Below the pieces are notes generated by a model. That model worked only from the letters and a program-made list of their open reading frames with translations, was not told where the DNA came from and did no database searches. The position numbers and the translations under genes are program-made. A stretch of 20,179 nucleotides of DNA from an uncultured Methanofollis sp. (GTDB lineage: Archaea > Halobacteriota > Methanomicrobia > Methanomicrobiales > Methanofollaceae): NCBI RefSeq assembly GCF_937919355.1, contig NZ_CALFSA010000240.1:1-20179 (forward strand). Direction: 5' to 3'. Shown piece by piece: positions 14,891 to 20,179 of the stretch; the first letter of the stretch is position 1; each line of letters starts with the position of its first letter.

Positions 14891-14939
14891 TGGGGATACA
14901 TCGATCCGGTCCTGAGGGTCCTCCAGAGCGGAGCACCCC

Positions 14940-16157
14940 TCAACTCCACCTCGTCCCGCTTTTCAGGAAATAGTCCTCGTAGTCCTTGTAGGCCATGATA
15001 TATTCGGCATGGGGCCAGATGAGAGGGTAGACCACATAGGCAAAACCCTCGGCCCACTTCGGGTGGTCCTTGATCCCGTCGATCATCACCATCTTGTCGT
15101 CCCGCAGGATGCCGGAGGAGCGGAAGAGGTCGACCCATTCCTCGAAGCGCGCGATTGTCGAGATGTGCTCGGGAAACATATAATCGTGGGCGATGTCCAG
15201 GACCCAGCCGAGGTACACCTCGGCCCTGTCATAGTCGCCGATACGGATGAAGTGCCGCGCCAGCTGGCAGGTGAAGTGCGGCCAGGGTCCGTAGCCCCCG
15301 TTGTTGCGGTCCCATGACTCCGGGTAACGGTTGAGGCCGCCGAGTTCATGGTCCCAGAGTGCGGCGTCCAGTTTCCGGACCGTGTTGATCACCCGGAGGT
15401 CGCGGTCCTTCAACAACCCGAAATAGGCCGGGGCGTACTCGGCCACATCAGGCTCGGAGATCACCGAGGCGAATGGATCGTAGCCGAGGGGCTTGCTCCC
15501 CTTCTCCTTGATCCGGATCGCCTTCACAAAGGTGCGCCTCCTCGCACTGTACAGGCAGCGGAGGATGCTCTGCTTGATCAGTTCGGCCTGCCGGGCCCAG
15601 TCCCCGACCTCCTTCCCGAGGTGCTCCCCCATCTTCACTGCTTCGAGGATGCCCGCACAGCAGGCCGAGTTCGCATAGATCTCAAACCCGTGCTCGTAGG
15701 CAGGGTACTCATGGATGCTGTTGATTGTGTGGACCAGGTGGATCTCGTCGTTCTTGTTCCGCAGGATGAAGGTGACCGCATCGACCACGTTCTTCCAGAA
15801 CTCTTCGGCGATATCATACCCGTGGAGCTCAGAATATTTGCCGAGCGCATAGAGGGCGACACCGTTGCAGTCGATCTGGAGTTCCTTGTAACTGGTGTCC
15901 ATGCCGTCCACATTGCACCGCTGGGGAAACTCGCCCGTCGGTTTCTGGGCCGCAAGAATGAACCTCAGGGCCCTCCTGCTCTCCTCGACAAGGCCGGCCC
16001 GCAACGCCCCCAGCGTGACGATCGAGTGGTCCCGCACATAGATGAAGGGATAGCGCGTGCCCGGCGGACTGGCGTAAAAACCACCGTTTGCATGCTGGTT
16101 CCTCTTTATGACCTCGAGGCTCGACTGGTACAGCTTCCCGGCTTCCTGCAGGTTCAT
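14940..16157 (-). CDS. GH15-like glycoside hydrolase, catalytic domain only
   Basis: A 405-residue protein with the (alpha/alpha)6-barrel style of the GH15/glucoamylase-trehalase group: repeated helix pairs, YVRDHSIVTLGAL (40-52), DCNGVALYALGKY (96-108), YEHGFEIYANSACCAGILEA and MFPEHIS. By analogy with GH15, E155 (YEHG) is the candidate general acid and E330 (PEH) the candidate base. It lacks the N-terminal beta-sandwich of typical ~620-residue members and has no signal peptide, so it acts inside the cell. It is the last gene of the glucosylglycerate operon, nine bases after the 161-residue gene, which makes a cytoplasmic glucoside such as glucosylglycerate, a derivative of it, or trehalose a likely substrate. 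Substrate not shown by sequence. Confidence 0.75.
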   Translation of the reverse strand: MNLQEAGKLYQSSLEVIKRNQHANGGFYASPPGTRYPFIYVRDHSIVTLGALRAGLVEESRRALRFILAAQKPTGEFPQRCNVDGMDTSYKELQIDCNGVALYALGKYSELHGYDIAEEFWKNVVDAVTFILRNKNDEIHLVHTINSIHEYPAYEHGFEIYANSACCAGILEAVKMGEHLGKEVGDWARQAELIKQSILRCLYSARRRTFVKAIRIKEKGSKPLGYDPFASVISEPDVAEYAPAYFGLLKDRDLRVINTVRKLDAALWDHELGGLNRYPESWDRNNGGYGPWPHFTCQLARHFIRIGDYDRAEVYLGWVLDIAHDYMFPEHISTIARFEEWVDLFRSSGILRDDKMVMIDGIKDHPKWAEGFAYVVYPLIWPHAEYIMAYKDYEDYFLKSGTRWS

Positions 16158-16166
16158 ACGCCACCA

Positions 16167-16652
16167 TCACTGGAACTTGAAAATACAGGCCACCTTCTTC
16201 ATCATCTCGTCCACTTCAGCCCTCCCGAGACCTGCATTGACGATGGCGTCGTCGTTGTAGACGGTCGCCCCCGCGGGATTGGCATCGCTTGCAAGGTGGA
16301 GCGAGGCCTTCTTGCCGGCCATCTCGGCACGTTTCGCCCTGATCCGGTGGTGAAAGAGGCAGAAGATATTGGAGACTGCAAGGCTCCTCCGCATCTCGAT
16401 AAGCACCTTGAACTCCTCAGGTTCTTCGCCAAACTCCTCGACGAACGCCTGGACAACGCTGAAAAACGGGCAGATGTGGAGGACGTTCACCCCCCCCATG
16501 GGGTCCCCTTCGAGGCCCGGACCTTCCCGCTCGCCGAGGGCAGAGGCTATGGCTTCTATCCAGGCAATCGTCTTTTCAGGCCCCTGCGACCTGACACTCT
16601 CGACGATTGCCAGAAGAAACGACATCACCAGAACTTCTTTCACATCCATCAC
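16167..16652 (-). CDS. Hypothetical protein of the glucosylglycerate operon, 161 aa
   Basis: Not recognised. The ATG at 16652 has GGGGTG about six bases upstream. The gene lies 38 bases after the phosphatase stop and nine before the GH15 gene. The N-terminus (MSFLLAIVESVRSQ) is amphipathic helix rather than a clear membrane segment. The middle has HICPFFSVVQAFVEEFG and NIFCLFHHRIRAKR, with cysteine and histidine residues that could bind a metal or ligand, though this is speculation. The C-terminus ends in VACIFKFQ. Operon position ties it to glucosylglycerate or sugar metabolism. Confidence 0.75.
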   Translation of the reverse strand: MMDVKEVLVMSFLLAIVESVRSQGPEKTIAWIEAIASALGEREGPGLEGDPMGGVNVLHICPFFSVVQAFVEEFGEEPEEFKVLIEMRRSLAVSNIFCLFHHRIRAKRAEMAGKKASLHLASDANPAGATVYNDDAIVNAGLGRAEVDEMMKKVACIFKFQ

Positions 16653-16690
16653 GACACCCCGGAGCGCACCCCCGTACTATTGCCGCGAGT

Positions 16691-17491
16691 TTATATTTTT
16701 TCCAGTATCTGGATGACAGCCCTGTTCCATCCATCAGGGCCGACACCATCGGCATGCACCACCTCACGGTCCGTCTCTTCATACGACCCGTCGGGTTTCT
16801 GCACCAGGACCGCAACGTCTACCGCCGCAAGCATGGGGAGATCATTTTTGCTGTCGCCAAGGCCGACTGTCGTCACCGTCCCGTACTCCTCCCTGAAGAG
16901 GTCGGCAAGGAGAGAGACGGCCCTGCCCTTGTCATTGTCACCGGTCAGGTGAAAGTACCGGCCGCCCCACGTGGACCTGAGGCCCAGGGCCTCGATCTCC
17001 GCAAGGACCCTATCGACACAGGCGGGGTCAGGGACGACAAAAGGTTCGTCGTACTCCCGCATCCTGGCCAGGCGGGCCGATGCACGGTCCAATCCGGCAT
17101 CCCGGGCAACCTCCTCGACTGACATGTCCCCGAAGCCGATGACGGCGCACCCGGTCTTCGACCTGATATCTCCGAGGGCCGCCCGCAGATGGTCGTAGGG
17201 CGTGCCGAGTTCGATCACCAGGTAGTCCCCACAATCCCGGCCGACAGGCACGGTGAAATAGCCGCGGGGGATGAAGACCGCCCCCCCGTTCTCGCTGATG
17301 AAGGGATCGGCATTACCAATTTTTTCCCTGACGGCCTCGATCTCGGCCCTTGTCTTGCTCGTGCAGATGACGAGAGGGTACCTCTTCTGCGAGAGGAGAC
17401 GGAGGGCCGGCGCGGCGTCGGCAAAGGAATAGGTGTCGTGGTCCAGGAGTGTCCCGTCCAGATCGGTGAATATGATGTGGATGCTCTCCAC
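16691..17491 (-). CDS. mpgP: Mannosyl/glucosyl-3-phosphoglycerate phosphatase (HAD family)
   Basis: A 266-residue HAD-superfamily (Cof-like, type IIB cap) phosphatase. Motif I is FTDLDGTLLD with nucleophile D10 and D12, motif II is CTSKTR (43-48), and motif IV is GLGDSKND near residue 210. The FISENGGAVFIP segment is typical of the MpgP family. It removes phosphate from mannosyl- or glucosyl-3-phosphoglycerate, the second step of mannosyl- or glucosylglycerate synthesis. Because the gene next to it is a GpgS-type synthase, the natural substrate here is probably glucosyl-3-phosphoglycerate (GpgP activity). It starts at a GTG nine bases after the gpgS stop, with GAGG six bases upstream; no ATG is available at a suitable place. 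Confidence 0.88.
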   Translation of the reverse strand: MESIHIIFTDLDGTLLDHDTYSFADAAPALRLLSQKRYPLVICTSKTRAEIEAVREKIGNADPFISENGGAVFIPRGYFTVPVGRDCGDYLVIELGTPYDHLRAALGDIRSKTGCAVIGFGDMSVEEVARDAGLDRASARLARMREYDEPFVVPDPACVDRVLAEIEALGLRSTWGGRYFHLTGDNDKGRAVSLLADLFREEYGTVTTVGLGDSKNDLPMLAAVDVAVLVQKPDGSYEETDREVVHADGVGPDGWNRAVIQILEKI

Positions 17492-17500
17492 CTCCGGCCT

Positions 17501-18712
17501 CTACTCCTTGATGATATTCTCGTCCTCGATGATCGTCCTGATCAACTTGTGCCTGAGCCGCGGTATGGCCGAACTTGCCCTCAGCCAGTCAGGGATCTGC
17601 GCATGTGCAGGCGATACCAGGTAGTCGCTTCCAGCCTCCACGATGACTCTCTCAAAACGGTCGATGTAGTGCTCCTCTTCGTGCCGGTTGTACCGGATCT
17701 GGTTGCAGATCGCATCGGTGTGGTACTGTCGCAGGCGGTCCTGGGCCGTCCTCCGATAGAGTACCCTGAGGCTGGTGAGAAATGCCGGCGAGATCTCGTG
17801 ACCGTCGACCTCGGTCAGCGCCCGCAGGAGGGTGACCAGGATGTCCCCTGCCATCTTCAGCAGTCCTTCGGTCCTGCTGGCGCCGATCAGTTTGTGCTTG
17901 TGGTCGTAATAGCCGAGGTCGGTCTGGCAGATCCGTTTCTTTACCACCGACCTGTACACTTCATAGAGGGTGCCGATCTCAAGCCCCCAGTCCATGGGGA
18001 CCCTGATATTCAGGGCTAGATCAGACGTAAGGGCGACCTCACCGGCGAGAGGGTACCGGAAACTGCGCAGGTACCGCAGGATGTCAGACTGATGACCGGT
18101 TTTTACCTGGAGGGAATCGATCAGGGGGTGGAGAAAGAGGCGCGTCACCCTGCCGTAGAAGGTGGCGCGGCCGTCGCCCAGGCGGGCATAATATCCTTTG
18201 TTGAAGAAGTAGTCAAGGTCGGGGTCCACAAGGGGGAAGGCGAGTTTCATCGGGATCTCGCAGGAATAATTCAGGATGTCGGCGTCGTGCATGACGATAG
18301 CATAGGCGTCCACCGAGGCGGCCCCGAGGGCGAGCCATGTGTCCCGTCCCTTGCCCTGGAGACCGAGTTCAATCCCTTCTTTCCCGAGGTCGCCGATGAT
18401 CGCCTCGATGCCCGGACTGTTGCACCACATGACCCGGTGAGGCAGTTCCAGCGAGTCGAAGAAATGTGTCGCGGACCTGAACTCTTCCTCAGACCGGGCG
18501 TAGAGTGCCACGAGCACACTGTTCAGGAACGTCGCCTTGTTCAGTTCGGCGACGATGCCAGGCAAAGCACCATGACTGAGGTCGCTGTAGGCCAGAGGCA
18601 GCACCAGGTTGATCGGCCTCTCCTCCTTGAGGTCTTCGAGAAACCTCAGGGTTCTCGACTTCTCATACCCGAAATCATGGATCGTCGTGATCGGCCCCTG
18701 GTCAAAGTCCAT
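17501..18712 (-). CDS. gpgS: Glucosyl-3-phosphoglycerate synthase (GT81-like)
   Basis: A 403-residue GT-A glycosyltransferase that should transfer glucose from a nucleotide sugar (GDP- or UDP-glucose) to 3-phosphoglycerate, the first step to the compatible solute glucosylglycerate. Residues 33-45 (PINLVLPLAYSDL) begin the nucleotide-binding fold. GKGRDTWLALG (120-130) and MHDADILNY, with metal-binding D143 and D145, are family features. The C-terminal half (YYDHKHKLIGAS and following helices) matches the archaeal/bacterial GpgS type. MpgS of the GT55 family is the alternative but fits the DAD context less well. The ATG at 18712 has GGGGG six bases upstream. It is the first gene of the four-gene operon. 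Such solutes often accumulate under salt stress or nitrogen limitation. Confidence 0.88.
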   Translation of the reverse strand: MDFDQGPITTIHDFGYEKSRTLRFLEDLKEERPINLVLPLAYSDLSHGALPGIVAELNKATFLNSVLVALYARSEEEFRSATHFFDSLELPHRVMWCNSPGIEAIIGDLGKEGIELGLQGKGRDTWLALGAASVDAYAIVMHDADILNYSCEIPMKLAFPLVDPDLDYFFNKGYYARLGDGRATFYGRVTRLFLHPLIDSLQVKTGHQSDILRYLRSFRYPLAGEVALTSDLALNIRVPMDWGLEIGTLYEVYRSVVKKRICQTDLGYYDHKHKLIGASRTEGLLKMAGDILVTLLRALTEVDGHEISPAFLTSLRVLYRRTAQDRLRQYHTDAICNQIRYNRHEEEHYIDRFERVIVEAGSDYLVSPAHAQIPDWLRASSAIPRLRHKLIRTIIEDENIIKE

Positions 18713-18790
18713 CGAAAACCCCCGTTAACGCCGTCCAGACCGGCGTCATCCTGCCGGGTATATCACAATTTTTATATTTATATCCTCCCC
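18713..18790 (-). promoter_or_regulatory. Promoter and leader hairpin of the gpgS operon
   Basis: On the minus strand a TATA box, TATAAATA (about 18782-18773), would start transcription near 18750. The leader then folds ACGCCG (18746-18741) with CGGCGT (18733-18728) around a 7-base loop, just before the Shine-Dalgarno GGGGG. The hairpin leaves the ribosome site free and could stabilise or regulate the message. Confidence 0.5.
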
Positions 18791-18831
18791 CACACCGGGG
18801 CCGGGAGGAAAGACGGCGAATGAAACAACAG

Positions 18832-18876
18832 AAGAAAAAATGGCAATCAAATGTCCAGCACGCTGAGAAAAATGAA
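18832..18876 (-). terminator. T-run terminators after tRNA-Leu
   Basis: Directly after the tRNA 3' end the minus strand has a T5 run (18872-18868), and further on a T6 run (18840-18835). Both match archaeal U-tract termination and separate the tRNA from the gpgS promoter. Confidence 0.5.
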
Positions 18877-18961
18877 TGCGAGGGAAGGGATTCGAACCCT
18901 CGAATGCCTGCGCAACAGGACCCTGAATCCTGCGCCGTTGACCTGGCTTGGCTACCCTCGC
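18877..18961 (-). tRNA. tRNA-Leu, anticodon CAG
   Basis: The full cloverleaf can be folded by eye. The acceptor stem is GCGAGGG with CCCTCGC and discriminator A. The D-arm GCC/GGC encloses AAGCCAGGTCAAC. The anticodon stem CAGGA/TCCTG has loop TTCAGGG, so the anticodon is CAG (plus strand 18923-18925). A long type II variable arm has stem TGC/GCA, and the T-arm is GAGGG TTCGAAT CCCTT. The long variable arm and discriminator A agree with leucine. No intron is seen and CCA is not encoded. A TATA-like TCTTTATTTT (18996-18988) lies about 30 bases upstream. Confidence 0.95.
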
Positions 18962-18984
18962 GCTCATTACTGTTCTCACTCAAC

Positions 18985-19000
18985 CAAAATAAAGATATGC
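18985..19000 (-). promoter_or_regulatory. Promoter of tRNA-Leu
   Basis: The minus strand has ATCTTTATTTTGG, with the TATA-like core at about 18996-18988. This is 27-35 bases before the mature tRNA 5' end, the normal archaeal distance. Confidence 0.5.
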
Positions 19001-19147
19001 CTCACTCCGGCCTTCCGGTCCCCTCCCGGAGGCAGGATCTGGAGGAGAGAGGAAAGATCACGCAGGAGAGGGTCGGAGTGGTACAGACTCCGCTTCCTGC
19101 CAGTTGAAAAAACCGTCAAATTCTTCTCCAATGTCGGGAGGGTGCTT

Positions 19148-19204
19148 CATATCATAAATATTTCCAGTTAGTATTATAGTGCCGGCGGATGCACACATAT
19201 ATTA
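19148..19204 (+). promoter_or_regulatory. Promoter of the TATA-binding protein gene
   Basis: A TATA-like ATCATAAATATTT (19151-19163) lies about 45 bases before the ATG, predicting transcription from about 19185 and a short leader. A second AT-rich stretch, CATATATTA (19196-19204), abuts the ATG and is too close to serve as the TATA box for this start. Confidence 0.45.
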
Positions 19205-19759
19205 ATGGATGATTCAAGGTACGAGTCACTGAAGATCGAAAATATCGTCGCATCCGGGGTCATCGCCGATTCAATCGATCTCGGCGAGGTTTCCAAAAAA
19301 GTCAAGAACTGTGAACTGAACACGAAGCGCTTCCCCGGCGCAGTCTACCGGATCGAAAAACCGAAGATCGCCTCCCTCATTTTCTCCTCAGGCAAGGTCG
19401 TCCTCACCGGGATCCGGAACAAGCCGGATCTCTACAAAGGCCTCAATATTATTGTCCAGTCCCTCAAGGAGGCGGGGGTCGACACCTACGACGAACCGAG
19501 GGTAGGGATCACCAATATCGTCTGTTCATATGATATCGGGCGGTACATCAACCTCAATAAAGTCGTGATCACCCTCAACCTGGAGAATATCGAGTACGAA
19601 CCCGAGCAGTTCCCCGGCCTTGTCTACCGGATCAAGGACCCGAAGATTGTGGCTCTCCTCTTCTCCTCTGGCAAGATCATCCTCACCGGCGGGAAGAACC
19701 TCGAGGACATCAAGCGTGGCCTCGACTTCCTCGAACAGAAACTCGAAAGCATCATGTGA
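19205..19759 (+). CDS. tbp: TATA-binding protein (TBP), divergent first repeat
   Basis: A 184-residue archaeal TBP made of two direct repeats (about 9-92 and 100-183). It binds the TATA box and recruits TFB to start transcription. The four intercalating phenylalanines expected of TBP are present: F43 (KRFPG), F60 (LIFSSGK), F136 (EQFPG) and F153 (LLFSSGK). The second repeat has the classic EYEPEQFPGLVYR segment. The first has ELNTKRFPGAVYR instead, losing the YEPEQ acidic run and gaining basic residues. There is no acidic C-terminal tail. It may be the main TBP of this lineage or a specialised paralogue. The ATG follows an AT-rich stretch without a strong Shine-Dalgarno sequence. Confidence 0.93.
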   Translation: MDDSRYESLKIENIVASGVIADSIDLGEVSKKVKNCELNTKRFPGAVYRIEKPKIASLIFSSGKVVLTGIRNKPDLYKGLNIIVQSLKEAGVDTYDEPRVGITNIVCSYDIGRYINLNKVVITLNLENIEYEPEQFPGLVYRIKDPKIVALLFSSGKIILTGGKNLEDIKRGLDFLEQKLESIM

Positions 19760-19782
19760 TTGATGGTGCCGGTTCTGTAAAA

Positions 19783-19800
19783 TTCCCATTTTTTTGGTGG
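19783..19800 (+). terminator. U-tract terminator after tbp
   Basis: A T7 run in CCCATTTTTTTGG (about 19791-19797), some 30 bases past the tbp stop, is a typical archaeal transcription end signal. Confidence 0.6.
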
Positions 19801-19819
19801 TGCAGGGGGGATGACTTTT

Positions 19820-20179
19820 CATTCTGTCATGCCCGCCTGCGCATGCAGCGTGAAAAGATACGGTTTTATCGGTTCTCTCTGGCCTTCCCTGCTCAGGACC
19901 GGGTGCAGGATGGCAATAATCACGCTCTTCGGGACTCGGTTCTTTTTTCCCCCCACCCAATCCTGAGCGGGGTGCGAGCGATAGCGAGCATGAGAAAGCA
20001 GAAAATCGGGCTTTGTAGAATCCCTCATAGATGGATCGGTGTATCCCTTATCCCATGGGGAGATATGTAGGATCTACCGCCTTCCTCACAATCTAACCGG
20101 GGGACTACAGCGAAGGTCTTCGACCTTCTCGACTCCCTTCGGTCGTCGGCGAAGACCTACCGGTCTTCTTGAACTCGCT
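19820..20179 (-). repeat. Intergenic hairpin-array repeat, locus C (inverted, runs off window)
   Basis: Read on the minus strand, this copy has the AGCGAGTTC motif at the window edge, hairpins at 20151-20168 (GAAGACC, loop TACC) and 20112-20128 (GAAGGTC, loop TTC), the conserved end block GTCCCCCGGTT ... GAGGAAGGCGGTAGATC (about 20105-20071), and farther on CTCATGCTCGCT with GCTCAGGATTGGG (about 19994-19955), shared with locus B. It therefore has the opposite orientation to loci A and B. It lies downstream of tbp and holds no supported gene. Confidence 0.65.

Noticed and set aside
15348..16952. 534-residue open frame spanning the antisense of three operon genes
   Set aside because: It crosses the boundaries of GH15, the 161-residue gene and mpgP on the other strand and shows no motif.
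18820..19171. Open frames of 95 and 106 residues across the tRNA gene
   Set aside because: They read through the antisense of a well-formed tRNA-Leu and have no ribosome site.
19756..20070. 104-residue frame after tbp
   Set aside because: It overlaps the tbp stop and U-tract terminator and runs into hairpin locus C; no coding signal.

Overview
This window looks like chromosomal DNA from a methanogenic euryarchaeon, most likely Methanomicrobiales. The evidence is a near-complete archaeal CPSF-type ribonuclease (aCPSF1), an archaeal TATA-binding protein, TATA-box promoters, a tRNA-Leu without an encoded CCA end, and a glucosylglycerate-type compatible-solute operon of a kind known from methanogens. 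Coding DNA is GC-rich and the intergenic promoter regions are sharply AT-rich. The genus cannot be fixed from the sequence alone.

Layout from left to right. (1) Bases 1-3386, plus strand: aCPSF1 (cut at its 5' end), a short MFS transporter, and a 140-residue protein of unknown function. (2) Bases 3387-4138: a gene-free stretch packed with short hairpins, locus A of a repeat family that recurs at about 14510-14890 (B) and 19820-20179 (C, inverted). (3) A bacterial-type RNase III on the minus strand, divergent from an aldehyde dehydrogenase. (4) An S-adenosylmethionine-decarboxylase-family protein on the minus strand, behind an AT-rich 500-base region that carries an operator-like inverted repeat. 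(5) A minus-strand operon, 12045 down to 7424: HAMP membrane protein, 74-residue protein, Roadblock/LC7 protein, second Roadblock-like protein, then a large M1 aminopeptidase. An RND (HAE3/MMPL-type) exporter lies just upstream on the same strand. (6) A minus-strand operon, 18712 down to 14940: glucosyl-3-phosphoglycerate synthase, a mannosyl/glucosyl-3-phosphoglycerate phosphatase, an unknown 161-residue protein, and a GH15-like hydrolase. (7) tRNA-Leu(CAG) on the minus strand, and a divergently transcribed TATA-binding protein whose first repeat is unusual.

How the genes work together. GpgS and the HAD phosphatase should make glucosylglycerate from a nucleotide-glucose and 3-phosphoglycerate, and the GH15-like enzyme could hydrolyse that or another glucoside. 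The HAMP/Roadblock operon looks like a signalling module without a visible kinase or GTPase. aCPSF1 and TBP are general expression machinery.

The most interesting material is the intergenic hairpin family. Many of its hairpins have 6-11 bp stems and 3-base loops, and a recurring ATC-NNN-GAT core is flanked by stem arms that differ in sequence but stay complementary. An archaeal RNase III gene sits directly beside the largest array. All functional statements come from reading motifs by eye; no searches were run.
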